NCBI GenBank assembly: GCA_013396755.1 | Contig: VWZF01006068.1 | Coordinates: 257,391 to 321,390 of the forward strand | Source of the DNA: Sclerurus mexicanus | Taxonomy: Eukaryota; Chordata; Aves; Passeriformes; Furnariidae | Direction of reading: 5' to 3' | Length of the DNA stretch: 64,000 nucleotides | Shown: positions 1 to 14,040 of the stretch, piece after piece | How positions within the stretch are numbered: the stretch's first letter is position 1 | How the letters are laid out: each line of letters opens with the position of its first letter | Notes under the pieces: model-generated | Told to the model about the DNA's origin: nothing | Database searches by the model: none | What the model saw: only the letters and a program-made list of their open reading frames with translations | Program-made: the position numbers and the translations under genes

Positions 1-2545
1 ACCTTTTCCCCTCCTACAGGTGTTGGGATCAAATCCCTGAATGTATGCTCCCAGAAAAGTATATTTTTTATTTTTTTTTCTTCTTGTTGCTCTTCAGTCA
101 TTATTTATTACTCAAAAAAACTTGTGGTTTTCTACAGCCAACTCACTAAACCACATAATATATTTATCATATTGTGACAATACAAAATGGAAAATAAGAA
201 AGAACACCAGGCTTTTCTGAAAATAGATGCCTATTTTCTAGAGCCTGAATACTTCAGGTAGTCATCTCAGGAATTTAATATATTTTGAAATACAATGGCT
301 AGAAGATTGAAAGTTATTTCAAGCTTTGTTTAGGAATTCCCCATGTATTGTGTGATGCCCTGTAGTCCACTGGAATAAGCGCAATACAATTTAAAGTGCC
401 TAAAAGTTAAAGTAAAATACATTGCAGAATATACAGTACAAATGTGAAAACATCACCTCTCTAATTCTCACCAGATGCAGATCTCTAAGGAAGAATTTTT
501 CAAAGCATCTTAATCCTACTCTACTCAATATAAAAGCTATGTTTAAGAGTATAGTTAATATTAAATATATTTGTAAAGTCTTTGGACTATAATGGTAATC
601 CATACAAAACATTATAATTGACTTTTGAAATAAATATAAGCATATGTAACTGTATTATTTCTTGGACAAATAAAATTATATACTGATGGCAAGCAACTGA
701 CTTTCAAAATATTCCAGCAAGCTACATAAATGTTAGTATTTCTGTTGTACAAAGGAGGCAGGTGGTGCTTGTAGTTGCCATAATTTAAGCAAAGACCTTT
801 AAAATGTCAGCAACAAGTCTTTATTTGAAACCTTATGCACTTTTGAACTCCAGCTTTAAACCACTTTATGCCCCATAGCAAAAAAAAAAAAATAAAAAAC
901 CCCTCCTCTCTACCTCTTGCCATGGCATTCCCTCCCTCATTCTTCTACTTCTCCTGTCCCTGTCCCTAGGCACCTTTCCTTACATCCCCTCTCACAACCA
1001 CTGTGAGATGCTTCACCACAGAAAACTGAAGCTATTTTATTAGGGTATAATCTAGTCTTCACTGAAGCTATGTCTCCACACATGAGTGAAAGTTGTTCCA
1101 TTATAATTCTTACTTTTCCTAGAGAAGAATCTTCCCCACTGTGTTTTGTCTTCATGCTTGTTTAATGTATGGCAACAAAATCACTATGGAGACTGCAATT
1201 TAGTAACTCAAAAAACATTTTCTTCCAACATCCTGAGCTTGGCTATGTGCTAAATCTTTCAGTGTAAGAGGCTAAGATACACTTGGGATTAATTTGGCCA
1301 AATAATTTGTTGTGTTTACTTGGAAATCTTGACCAAGATGAATTTCAATTTTAAAAATGAAGAAAATATCTTTGACAACACATGGTTCTAAAATATGTTT
1401 TCCATTTTCTGCTCATCTCTGAAATTCAGAAGAAGAAAATTCTAACTGCAGACAAGAAAAAAATCCGTCCTGACTCTAATTACTGAACTGATGAGATATC
1501 TGATGTGATCTTATCTGCATGTCTGTTCATGCCTGGATCCTAAAGCAAATACCGCCAGTGTTGCACAGTTCCATTTGCTAAATAAGAAAGCAGACATGAA
1601 GTCAGCCTCAGGGCTAATTTCTGATCTAGAAATAAAAGGCTGGGTACAGCACAAAATGTTTATGCCAAGGAACTGAGTTCTTGAGGCCCTCTAAGCCCAC
1701 ACATAGTCAGAGGGGTAAGGGACAGAAGATTTACTCTGGATTCCTCCTGTCCAACAGGCATTGGTTTGGACTGTGAAGTGGTCTTGCATGCGTAAGCCCT
1801 TGTCCCAGTCTCATCTGCCATTTCCAGTTGAGCAAACCTATCACTGCAGTGTGACCCTTCTGAGCGGTATCTGTTTTAGGGAGTGATTTCTGTGTGCTAG
1901 GTCTTCTGTCCTTGCACTCACTTTCCCTCCTGAAATAATACAGACATGACACATCACTTTGCCTGAAATTCCTGCTAAATTTAGGAAGTCCCTGTCTAAA
2001 GCAGGTGCACAAATTAGGACCTGAGCTGGCTGTTTATCTGGACTTTCCCAATGTGTTAATTTGACCTGAATGGTCACCAATGCAGCTTGGATTTTAAATG
2101 ACCTGAATTTGTTATTGGACAGTTATCTCTTGTACCTATATGACTACATGGGGAAGGATCAAAGATGCGTATGGCTTGATGTAGGAAACGACTTTTACAG
2201 AGCAAAAAAAGGAATGCAAGATCCCCACTTTAGATGCTAAGAGTTTTGATCAGGTCTACACCTCTTTTTATGATTTCTTTTCATCCCAGAAGCTGCCTTG
2301 AGGCAAGTAGTCCTTGTGTCTGAGTAAAAGTGCCCTTGCTTCCATATTAACAGAAACATTACAAGTTTTCTCGTTAGTGCCACTTGGCAGTGATTTTTAA
2401 AAACAAGCTGTAGGCACAAGCAGCAATGGTGCTAATTTATTCCAATCAACAGTGTGTTTGGAGAGGTGAAGCTAAGCTGAACCTCCATCCATTTCCCCAA
2501 TAATTAATAGCAATTATGCAGCCAGCTTCCCTTATCCAGTGCATT

Positions 2546-2563
2546 ACCAATTTTAAAATTGGT
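2546..2563. repeat. 18-bp perfect palindrome
   Basis: ACCAATTTTAAAATTGGT is its own reverse complement with no spacer. It lies in a locally AT-rich stretch just after a TAATTAATAG-type sequence. Palindromes of this size can be chance in AT-rich DNA. No function is inferred. Confidence 0.6.
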
Positions 2564-5500
2564 TCAAAATGCTATGTGACTGAGATGGGATTGAGTATTT
2601 CTCTGATGTCATTACATACATGGGTTTTTGTCGGTTTTGTGTTTTTTAAGACATTGAGTCTCCCCTGAGGCACCCTGCACTGTAAACATCAGCTAGTCAT
2701 ACTCCTTGAAAAGCCTGTGAATTTGCAGGTTTGCAAGTCACAGTATCCTCCATCTCTACAAGCTTTGCTTTCACTTCTGAAACCAGTCTGTTCTTCTCCA
2801 TGCCATCCAATTGGTCTCCAATATCTCTCTTATTTTTCCTCACCGGGGAACACCTCTTCAGTGACTTCATGAGGCTAGTGCAGTCACTGCTTTTCTCTCA
2901 CCCCATATCACTCCCTGTGGGCTTTACAGTTTGGGACATAGCTACACCTGCTCCCCAAGTTCACAGTTAGCCTTTAGCCTTCACAGAAATGACTCAGGTC
3001 TAGCTTAAAGTGTCTGTAGGAAGGGTGACTTGTCCAATGCGCAGTGCAGCGTGGTGTAGATCACAGCTATGTGTTTTTTTTTAAAATTAGCAGAGCTTGC
3101 TGGCAACCCAGCCAATAGTTTTGGAGGCTAAATTTCAAGTGAAGAGTGAAGGAGGATGGTCAGTATCCTGGACAAAAACTGTGAGGTGAAGATGGTAAAA
3201 TGACCTACAGGGAAATTACTTCATATCTCTACTAAAGGATGAACATGCAGGAAAAAGAAGAAGATAAAGGACTGAGGAAGAGAGAGAGAAAGAGAAAACT
3301 AAAGAGCAAAATACTTTAAGAAATCTGGAAGCTGCAACAAAAAAAAGAGTAGGTAGAAGAATCATGAAAATTAAAATGAGAATAAAATAAATTCCTGAAA
3401 GAAAAACAAGAAACAGTTAATTCAAAGTTGGGATAAATAATTGTTATTTATTAATTTATGGAATATATTAATATATTTCTACTGTATCAGTATTTTCTCA
3501 TCAGTAAATGGGATGCTGAAAAATCAGAGTCTATATGAAATGCAGAGGGATCTGTTACAGTCTTGTGTATTGAGGCATGGAGATTTTCAAGACAACTGTA
3601 CCTGGACAGTGTCCTAAGGATCATTTGTTGTATTTCTAGTGCAACTTTTTCTTCAACTGCTCTATAGTTTGCATTGTTTATAACTGAACAAAAGCACGGC
3701 GAATATTCACATATAATTTTTCTAGAGAGAGCTTAACATCACTGGCGAGAAGCATAGGACTTTGTAATTCTGCAAACGAGGATATGGTGTCACGGTGCCA
3801 CCTAAAAAACAGAGAAACATCTTGTCTACTCTCCTTTCCTTGTACATCAGCCATCTTTTTTTGTAATATCACATTTATTTTGAAAATACAAAAAATACAT
3901 AAGCGCCTCCTCAAATATATTGTTTCTTCAGCTTCACAATCCTGGTCCAAGCACTGCGATATCATCCCTTCCTTCATTTCTTTGCTTGGATGATCCAATT
4001 GCCATGTTTTTGAGCTAGGAGAAAGGAGAGTGTGAGCAAGGAGGCACTTGATTCCAGATATTATAAAGCACACTCCAGACAGGGCAGCAAATAATGTAAA
4101 AGTTTAGAAAACTAATCTGCAATTTTGGCTAGGCACAGCCTTTCTTTATTTGAAGATACTTCTCTGTTCGGTGTATTCTCAATGTCACCTCACCCATTCA
4201 TGTGTGAATGTGTGCACCAATAAGTGATGTATGTATTCTATAGAAATGATTATAATGTCTTGATTTTGTACCCCAAAACTAGTCTTTGCAGTGTGTGGTG
4301 TTACATGGGTATGATCAGATCTGCAGGATGCTTTGAAGATGAAGACTTGCTAAATATAATTACTATTATTACTATCATGTGAATACCCACACTATGCATT
4401 TAGTTCTTCAGAAGGAGACAGAGCTCCACATTTTTATTTTTTTAAAAATATGTAGCTGCAAGTTTAAAAGTGTTGGGGTTAAAAGCAGTCAGAGACAGTG
4501 TATATTAAATGGGCATATTTGGCAGAAAGCAGGGAAAGGACCTGAGAGCACAAACACAATAAACAGAGCCACAACACTGTCAGCAAAATGTATTTCTGCA
4601 AACAGGAAAGTGCCAGAAAGCATGCAAAGGGCATAGAAAATAAGACGAATGAAATCATTCCAGACACATGCATGTGGCATTACAGTCTAAAAAGTGGGAC
4701 TCTCATATCCAGATTTACACCCTATATCACAGAGGTAATCATATGTTACAAAAAGCAGGCACAGAAGCCTAGCAAAAGGAAAAGTCTAGAAGTGCTGAAA
4801 GGGTGGCTGTATTAGATTTGCAGTCCCTGGAGTGAAAATGAGTAAAAGCAACATATAATTTAGCCTGTTATCTCTTTTCTGATTTGTGACTTTAAGCACA
4901 CCAGAGGCATATTCAGTATTTTGTAGATTTTTAAAAATGTATTGTTATAGTTAGGGACAAAATTATGTGGCCTCAAAGTATGGCCCTCTCCTATCATCTA
5001 TTTTGAGCTATTGTTAATTTTGGAATACTTAATATGTCACCCACCAACAAAATATTGGGGTTGATGTTAATATTTACAGTTAAAGTAGATATTAAAAAAA
5101 AAGAAAACCAACAAAATTTAACTTGAAGATTCAAATAAATTGTATTTATTTAAATAGCTAAAATGTTGAAGAATATTGGGTTGCTTTTTTTTCCCCTGAA
5201 AAACCTTAATGTCTCTGCCATGTGTTGAGAGTGCCACCAAATATACACTTGCATGCTTTTTCCCATTTATTTTTCTGCATGATGTCTACATTGTCAGAAT
5301 TACATTGTGCTGTTTCACAGCTAGAAAATGTAAATATGTGTACATTTAGCCTTGATTGAAAATAGAATTCTCCTTTCTGTGTCTCTCTAAATTGAGAGTA
5401 GCCTTTGTGCTCTGATAATTTGCTTCAGATATTTTATGTCCTCTTTGCACCCTCTTATATAAAACACAGTATTTTGTTTCTTTGGTTCAAGCAATAAAAC

Positions 5501-7083
5501 CATAAAAGCTACCAAAAAGTAGCTAAAAGTCCCTGTGTCTTGCTTCTCTACAGCCCCTGACACTGTACAGGACTTGTGCAGAATGATAAATCTGAAAGTG
5601 CATCCCTACAGCATTTTAAAATATACAACTCTGTTTGCAACTTTATCAATATGTATCTTTATTTACCTATGTTATTAACAGACTACATATACTGAAGCTG
5701 CAGGGTTTATAGAAGAAATGCCAGTTATCATATTTATTTGGTGTCATCTTTCATGTGGAAAGTCTTTCACTGTTCCCTTGTGTCAGCTATATGAAGCTAT
5801 AGATCACTTTCATGGTACTGAATCATGTTTCGTCGCTTCTTACAAATCAAGTTAGTAACAACTATGAACTCTCATCATGTAGTGTCCATCTCAGTTCACT
5901 CATTTCAGACTGCTACTGGCCTCTGAGTTAATTATTGAACATTTTATTACCTCATTTATGCTGTAACAGGGAAGGTAAGGCTGTAGGGGAATTTGCCTTT
6001 CTCCAGCTGAATTTCAAGCTGTAGGACTACAGCTGAATATGAATGCTGTACATTCAAACTTCATGTGTCTAGTTCCATCCCTCTGAGATTACAGGGATTT
6101 TTAGTTCTGGATAAACTGCCTTTCCAGTAGCCATATAGTCTCAGAATGCTTGTGAAGCTGTTGCGTTTCTTCATCAAATGTCCCTGTGAGATGACCTTGT
6201 TCACCCCAGTTCCACTCTGTCATTGTCTGTTACTTGGCAATATTTCATCCTTGCTGTCACTTCTTGTACTGACCCCATGCTGTCATCCCCTGTATAGCCT
6301 TACCTGTATACTTGCACATCAAAAACACAGTGACTATGAAGAGGCTTTAGACATGTCTTTAGGTCTGGTCCTTATAGCTAATATTACACAGCTCATTTCA
6401 TGCCCTTGTTTTTAATTTGTGCTAATCTGCCTTCCCTCCCCACACACCACCAAAACATATAATGCCTGAACCATTGCTTGCAGAGAACTATTATTAAACT
6501 TGTGCTACTTGAAATTTAGAATTTAATTGCTATAGAATTCAGCTATTATCTATCTGAATAGTAAGTAGTAAAATTTTAGGGTTAAAAATATTACACTGAC
6601 TGGGATTTTAACTATGTTATGTTGGTTTCACTTCTTTCACGGTAGAAAATTCCAATGTACAAGGGGGGGAGGGTAGGAAGTCAAAATATGGGACACAGCT
6701 TTTCCTCATGTGCAGACTAAGAACTTTCCTCCTGCTGTAGATTAATTGAAATATACATCTAATAAGTACTGTTCTGTCAATGCTTCAAATTGAAAATAAG
6801 AACTATTTTAAAAAAGACAGAACTGAACTTCAGAGGCAGCCTTCGGGTAGCCAGCTGTCTGCTTATGTCAGCATTTGACTTTGCTGATGCTCTATCCAAA
6901 TGCCTTTATATATAGGCTCAACTTTCTTTAAACACTTTGGTCAATTTAATCTTGGCTGAAAATACAACCACTAGGTCTATGATGACTGTTTGAGTTGGCT
7001 GCAGGGAAGAAGTCAGTTCCTGGCTATGTAGCATTGATGAGAGGAAGATTAGACTGCATGTGTGAGGGTGTTCCCTGTATATT

Positions 7084-7117
7084 TTAGGCATGATCATTTG
7101 AAAAACATCATGCCTAA
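7084..7117. repeat. Inverted repeat, 11-bp stem, 12-nt loop
   Basis: TTAGGCATGAT (7084-7094) is perfectly complementary to ATCATGCCTAA (7107-7117), with a 12-nt loop between them. The stem is too short for a typical microRNA precursor. It is a possible cruciform or a chance hairpin. Confidence 0.55.
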
Positions 7118-8162
7118 GTAATGATTACTAGTTAAGAATGTCCTGGTCATTTCCAAAGGGAAGTGTGGATTTTGGAAGATGACCTTAGTTTGATTTCATG
7201 GGTTTTAAATATGTGCCCTGACAAAAAATGGGTGAAATTAAACATCCAGTCAGGGCTGGATTACCATAATTTGTTTTCTGCAGCTTTGATGAATAAACCA
7301 ATATTTCACATATTCTGACCATGGAACAAGACCAGAAACTTCCTGTAGAGGCACAGGCAGAAGCTCCCAATACTCCTATGACTCCTATGCTCCTATTGTC
7401 AGCAGCAAATCAAAAATCCAGTGAGGAGTCAAAGCATCAACAGTAGATATTTTAAGTATTCCTGGTATGAAATTAATTCTCCTGGGCAAAATGAAAATGG
7501 AGAGACCCACAGGTTGAAAAAAAATTACCTTGTTACAATCTTCACTGTTAAAAGAATTAATACTAATACTAATAACAAACACAACAGCGTGAGGCAAGTC
7601 TTAAGTTCTGGTTTTGGTTATGCACAGCCCAAAGCACATCCAGAGAACATCTGTGGTGCTTTCTAGTAAAAAATTTGATATATTTAGCTACCTATGTCCA
7701 AGTTTTCTGTCTGCACTCTGTTGTTGCATTTTCTCATATCAACAGATTGCCTGGAGCAATACTGGTAGATTAGTTTACAAATGGATGCAGTAGATTGTTA
7801 CAGTTGCTTGTTCTGTCTCAGTTCTGAGCATTATTGTACCAATTTACTGTTCAGTAAAGAGAACTTACCAGTAAAGTAAAAAAAACTTACTTCAGTAAAG
7901 AGTTCATACCAGGATTTTATAGAGTTTCTTCCAAGGTAATTCAGTACTTTTCTCATGCTGGATAGGACTTTGTAAGGGCTATTGATCTTGAATGATTTTT
8001 TTTCTCCTCTGAATTCTCTTTACAGTGTCTTCAGTTTCCAGCATTAGATGTTTTTTCATAAGTGTCAAGGGACCTTACCACACCTGTTTCAAAGAGGTCA
8101 CAGATTGGATTTCTTCCCTATTAAAAGCCAGTAGAAAATAAGTCTAAGCTTAGGAGTAGAGG

Positions 8163-8329
8163 AGAAGAAAACAAACAAACCAATAAAATAAAATAAAATA
8201 ACCACACCAAAAAACAACCAACAAAAAAAAAGAAAAAAGCCAAACAAAAACGAAAAAATTCCCCCAGAAATCATAGCAATAAAAAAAAAAAACTGACAAG
8301 AAAAACCAACCAAGAAACAAACAAAAACC
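8163..8329. repeat. A/AAC-rich low-complexity tract
   Basis: About 165 bp made almost entirely of A runs broken by single C or CC, with AAACAAACAA-type units and an internal (AAAAT)n run at about 8183-8201. The opposite strand is poly-T with single G, and this produces a spurious hydrophobic open frame there. It belongs to a set of similar tracts found across the window (17.7, 18.1, 45.1, 53.5, 54.6, 55.6, 58.6 and 60.3 kb). Confidence 0.85.
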
Positions 8330-10014
8330 TCTCAGTCCTGATTTAATGTTTTTGCTATTATGAGAAATTAATTTGGAATCATTCTACTCAACTGAACCCA
8401 AACTTCTTTTCGGCTCATTCTACCCTACCAAGACATGTGTTTGTTATAGCTCTTAATCTATGGATGTATCACCTAAAAGAAAGCCAATTTAGGACACCTT
8501 TTCAGTGGAATGACTCTAGTCTCAGATAAAAATAGTGAAGTATAAAAGTCAGAAGAAATCATTGCTAAAAGTTAATATGTATTCCTTATCTACAGTTGCC
8601 ATAAAAACCTAGAAGACTTTCTCATTTTGCTTTCAAAACTGTGCGGAAAAGAAATACTCTTTGTATGACCTTTTCAGAAATATGAAGTAAAAGGGTTTTT
8701 TTCCTTAAGGTAGAGAAATTATGTTGAGAGGGAAAGGGGTAAAGAAAGGAGACACCTGTCCTCCTACTCTTCTTATTTCTCTTATTTCTCTTCTCAGAAA
8801 AAAAATAATAAATCAGGTTTCTCTTTCATACTAATACAGTCCCAACCAGTTATCTAGATTTCAATAACTTGATGACAAATAAAATAAGACAGAAAAATAA
8901 ACTTGAATTATGGAGTCTCAGAACAGCATAAACAGGAGTGATAAACAATGTTTAAAAGCACTGGACTGTTAGTGACAAGTAATGGTTCGAGATTTCAAGC
9001 TGTTACTGAGACTTTCTTTGAAATATGCTTTCTCTACATCTATTTCAACAGTTGCATAATTATTTGACTGTCTGAGTAATATTGAAGGGGTTTTTTTTCA
9101 CCTTCCTGAAGTCAAGTATGTGTTTACATAATTCTGAAATATGTAAAGAACAGATTTATTTTGTACACAGTATTGTAGATTGTTTATTCAAAGAACCTCA
9201 AGGCTTTCACTGAAACAGCATACAGCCAAGAATTAGGTTTAAACACACTATTACAGCAGCATGTTACTGAACAGCAGTCAATCTAAGGTAATGAAGTAAA
9301 TCTTACTTCTGAAAGACATTGAATAAAAGCTAAACTATAAGAAATGTATTTAACTCATGTAAAAATGCTTTTAAATGGGTCAAAACCTAACCTGGCATAA
9401 CCAAAAAATGTCCCAGTTGTAAAGGATACAAGCTCACAAATTGAGATGACACAAAAAAGAAGCTTTCTAAGAGCACAACAAGTGACCACAATCCCAAAAT
9501 GAGCAAATATGGCACTGACTAAAGCCATTGACATACTATAATAACGATTTATTGCATAGATTATGGACTTTTTAAAGTTGCATTCATTCTCAGAGACAAG
9601 ATTAACTTAATATATATGAGTTTTTTATCCTGTCTGAAGCAAAGTTAATCTGCCTAAACCTCAAGACTGGTTCTACTTGCATACTCAGACACCACACAGT
9701 TGAAATCTGAAGTAGCCTAGAACATGGTAGGAAGAACATGAAAATGATTCCTTACCCCTGTGAGCTTCATGTATCCCATACAATGTCTGTAGTAGTTCTG
9801 GTATTGCTTGTGAAGTGAAATATTTAGATTCTAAACTGCCTGGGTTACTGAGGGCTAAAGTTTATTGCAAGTGCAAGCTGAACAAACTGTATGTAAATCT
9901 CCCACTAAGCATTTTATAAGATAACTTTTATACTACTTTTTATACTACTGTTAATAATTCTACAGTATAAAAGCAATTTTTAGAAATTATTTTCTATATA
10001 TCTAGCCATACTTG
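8330..10014. other. Noncoding unique DNA, nothing recognised
   Basis: AT-rich sequence with no open frame worth annotating and no readable repeat. A 13-bp unit of the form TTTTATACTACT is repeated in tandem near 9926-9951. It sits between the A-rich tract and an old CR1 piece. Confidence 0.5.
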
Positions 10015-10190
10015 ACACTGGTGAATCCATGTCTAAAGTACTGTACCCACTTTTTGGTCCCTGAGTCCAATGTGTATGTGGAGTAGGGTCTTGCTGGAGG
10101 ATCAACAAGATGGTCAGAGGCTCAGATCACGTGGCCTACAGAAAGGGGTTGAGGGAGCTCTGATTTCACCTGAGCAAAGAAGAAGTTAAT
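10015..10190 (+). mobile_element. Old CR1 LINE fragment (internal 3' region)
   Basis: The words match the CR1 segment that normally reads 'tactgtacccagttttgg...', '...ggtcagaggct...', then '...gggttgagggagctctg...'. This is the plus-sense part just upstream of the CR1 3' end. Divergence is high, with several small gaps, and neither the reading frame nor the octamer tail is present, so it is 5'- and 3'-truncated. CR1 is the main avian LINE family. Boundaries are approximate. Confidence 0.6.
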
Positions 10191-13085
10191 GACAATCCTT
10201 GTTTCTTATGAATTCTTTCTTTTTTGTTTTAGATTCAAGTATTCTTCACTACTCAGTATTTTTTTGTGTATATATTGTTTGGAAAATTATATATATATAT
10301 ATATATTTGTATTTTATTTACCATTATATGTTAGCAAATAGTTTCAGGACATAGATGTCTCCTTTCCTTACTAAAAATTGAACACCATTTATCAGTTTAA
10401 TCTTAGTTAAAATTTTTCATTGCTAATACTCAGAAAAAATTGCAGTAATATTGCTTTAATTTATATAGAGAAGAAATAATTTCTATTGACAAGCACATCA
10501 TCTTAGCAGTGAATAGCACGCAAACAACTTCCATTATTTTTCAGGTAAATGTGAACAAGAAAGAACACATATGGATACAAAAGTGATGGCTAAAGTCTGA
10601 GGAAAGTAATATGAGATTTTGCTGTTCAGTGAACACTGTACATGTCATTCTGTTAGCCATTGCAGAACTACTGATGATTCCAATATTTTTTAGTTGCACA
10701 ATTAAGTTATGGGTCCCTGTAGAGTTGAAGTGTAAGGGTAATAAACCTGCTTTCTTTAGTAGCCTTTCACAGACTGAGAAATAATTCCCTGAGAAATAAT
10801 CCACCAACCCCCAGGGAGCTCTCTAAAGTAATGTTGGAATAGGTTGATGTGCTTGAAGAAGCACCTGAAAAATTTAGTTTGTAAGTACAGAAGGTGCCAT
10901 CCTTTTATTCTGACTTCATATGACACCTGGAAAAATAGCCAAATGATCCGTGATTGTTTTCAAATACCACTGTAATGAAGTTAAGAAATTAAAATTATAT
11001 GTAAATAATACATACGTTTGTGATATAACTGTAATTATAAAGGCACTGGTGAGTAAATTAAATTGACACATTCTATTTCTTGCCTATATTTCTTGCCTTC
11101 TCAGACCAAGGCATATTTGTGTATATAGATCTGTAAATGCAAATAACTTCTGTAATTGTGAGGTTTTAACTTTGCAGATTTTTTTTTTATTTTATTTTAT
11201 CATTATTATTAAGATTTAGAACTTGCATATTCTGGATTGTTCTAAACTTTCCGGTTATTTTGACAGTTGCGGTGCAACACACATGGATGATAGTTAGGAA
11301 AATTCTTTTATTCAGTTTGTAAATATATCTTGTCATCTAATAGAAAATTGTTGGAAAGACAAAGAGCAAAATGTCTTTTTACCTCAAATGGTTTATTGAA
11401 AAATAATGAAAGAAAGATGCAAGAAGGACAGATAATACCAAAGAACTTGCCAAAATTTTGTGAGAAATATGACAGATTAACATTACTGAATTGCTTTAGC
11501 CAGACACAGATAAAAACTTCAGTGTCTTTCTGTCTATAAGAAACAGATTCAAGTCTAGCACAAGTGGGTTTCTTGAGTCAGAATGTTAGAGCCAACTCAG
11601 CTATATAATGTGAAAACAATTCATTTATACAGTAATCTTTGAAATAAAAGCAAATGGAAAGGAACTGCTAATTCTTGTCAGTATCAATTATGTTGAAAAT
11701 ACCACCATTTTCTCTTTCTAACTATGAGAATATAGTCCATCCTAAAGTATATGTTAGCTTAAGATGAATGGGGAATTATTAGTCTTCATGTAAGTAGTCT
11801 ATAAAATCAGCATTACTTTGTTACTGGAAGATTATGCAGCCTGCATAATGGAAATGACCCGACTTGACTGAACACTGTACTTTATTGGTTCTTTACTTAA
11901 TAACCTGTAGTGGATGGTCATCTGGACTACATTTGAAATACAGCTGAATGGAACCCCAGCTTAATGAAAACCCACAGGCTAAAAAGTAAATGTTACAGAG
12001 GAGGACACAGAGAAGTTAGTGTACTCAACACCCATTGACTGTTTTATAAATTAGTAAAAGAATGTCTGAAAATCAAAACAAACTTCAAATGCCTTTTCTG
12101 TTCCTCAAACATGGATGATTCAGCCCCTCTGTGCTCCAACAGTTATTTTCTCTGCTGGGTACAAAGTTGAAATCTTTATCTGAAATCTTCATTTATGTGT
12201 TCTACTCTCATTCTAACTCCTCTAAGACAGAAAAATCTCTCATGATTTTCTGGAGGTGCAGACAGGCCTGAAAGAGCTACTTAGCTTGCAACTTTGTTGG
12301 ACCCAAAGAAACAGGATGAAACTATCATACGGAGCATACAAGAAAACTGGGACTCAGGCAGAAAGCAATAAGCCTGTAGTACATTGCACATACATACATG
12401 CTGTAGTACAGCATGAACAAGAAGGTTTTTGGTCAGCATGTGTGTCACATCTGCATTGCAATTTGCAAACATGTCACCATCTGTTCTTCCCACTCCTTAG
12501 CTGGGACAGCCCTAGGCTGGCTCCTTTCACCTGTAGCTCTCCACATGGCACAATACCATTCTACTTGTCTGACTCACAGTTCTCCTTAGACATACAAATG
12601 AGTTGAGATCCAGTCCAAGCATATCTGCACTGATTAGACCAGGCAACTTGCTGGTCATCTGCATAGTACTCCTAGTTGTATACATCCTACACATCTTGTG
12701 CAGTTACATGTGGAGTATGGAACATGCAGCACATAAGGCCAAAGAGCTCAACCACCTGTGGGCCCCATGGTCAAGAGTGTCACCTCCTGCTTTTCTTCAC
12801 AAGAGGTCCTCTGTGTTTTTGAATAGTTCAGAGCCTTTCAAAATACACTATGTTGCGTAGCTGGGTTCTTCCTCATGCAACCTGAAACCTTTCATACTTC
12901 TGCAGGCTATACACCAATACCATTGTTAATGCACAATCATGTATATTGCATCTTCAAAAGATGCAAAATTGTCCTCAATATTTTAGCAACCACACTCTCC
13001 TGCTGCCTAGCAATAAAGATGTAAAAGTTTAACTTCAAAATTATCAGCTTTGGATAATAAAACTTTTTTGCTCAGGTCTGTTGGT
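10191..13085. other. Noncoding DNA with AT microsatellite
   Basis: No gene recognised. It holds a (TA)n run at 10288-10306, a 15-bp tandem duplication (TGAGAAATAATNCC-type) at about 10773-10803, and two abutting short plus-strand open frames (12256-12606 and 12603-12860). I read those two frames as chance, because neither has a recognisable domain and nothing suggests transcription. Confidence 0.5.
10288..10306. repeat. (TA)n microsatellite
   Basis: An uninterrupted run of about nine TA units. Low complexity and probably length-polymorphic. Confidence 0.9.
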
Positions 13086-14040
13086 TGAGGGTTTTTTTGT
13101 TGTTTTGGGTTTTTTTTTAAAGCTTGTGCACATACTTTGGCAATTAAGGCTATGCACAACCTTGACAAATGTTCATCTGTGGCAAACAGCCTGTTAACAT
13201 GACAGTAATGTTGACCTTGAGCTAATTCCTCTCTAGGAATGCACATTGCAGAAGTTCACATGGAAGTGAAAGAAACAATTCAGTTTTACACTGTTTTCAG
13301 TTGCCTCACATCTGCCATTGGGTCTAGTAAAACAGATTAAAACCACTGTAAGATACAGCGGGAGACATCTGAGGTCAGAGCTGTGAAAACAACTGATGTT
13401 TGTTTGTTTTGCATCCAAAAATTATCATTTCCTCTACTGAAGACTGTTGATAAGCACTCTTGGGGCTTTTGGTTTTACTCTAGATAAAAATAATCTTTCT
13501 GCATGGTGTCAACATAAAGAAATTAATGTCCCTTATTGTTGATTTGCATATAAAGTCTAATTGAATATGGAAATTTTTTGTTTGGCTTTCAACTTTTTTT
13601 GTCAAGATGATTTATTAGATATGTATGGGAGAGTTTCCTTATATTTGTGTGTTTCTAAAAATAACAGAATGGTTGGCAAAAGTATTTCAGAAAAAAGCAA
13701 TACAGACTTTCTTCACATTAAAAGTAAGCAGAGGTAAAAATCATCATGATATTTTTTTTCATATCTATCATAATCAAATATGAATACAAATGAAGCCGCA
13801 GGTATCTTTTCAGACATTCTGTATGTATTACCTTCATAAGAATTGTTCTCCACACACTCTCACAGGGTGTTTGTATAGAAGTCAACAAATAAACTAGCAA
13901 TTCAAAGCAACATACAAATGGAAGGAAAGGCAGTGAGCTGAAAGAACAAACAGAAGTAATGTGTGCTTCCATATACCTCCCTTCCTCTGGGTCTTAAGTC
14001 GCAGAAAATGCTGATCCCCTTTTCTTTTTTTCCTCCTCAG

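Larger units (their letters stand above)
1..8162. other. Noncoding unique DNA, no gene seen
   Basis: This AT-rich stretch shows only short open frames on both strands. The longest is 131 codons, on the minus strand at 3678-4073, and I recognise no protein family in any of them. There is a poly-A run at about 880-892, a perfect 18-bp palindrome at 2546-2563 and an 11-bp-stem hairpin at 7084-7117. I see no CpG island, no convincing splice-bounded exon and no recognisable repeat with family hallmarks. It is most likely intergenic or intronic. Old repeats too decayed to read by eye may be hidden in it. Confidence 0.6.

Noticed and set aside
3678..4073. 131-codon minus-strand frame
   Set aside because: No recognised family, no splice or promoter context, and an overlapping plus-strand frame. 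Length is within chance for the window.
8098..8313. Minus-strand 71-codon frame rich in Phe, resembling a membrane protein
   Set aside because: It is the translation of the poly-T/G complement of an A/AAC-rich tract. The hydrophobicity is a composition artefact.
12256..12860. Two overlapping plus-strand frames resembling a translationally coupled pair
   Set aside because: Translational coupling of this sort is a bacterial feature. The context is vertebrate repeat-bearing DNA, and neither peptide has a domain.
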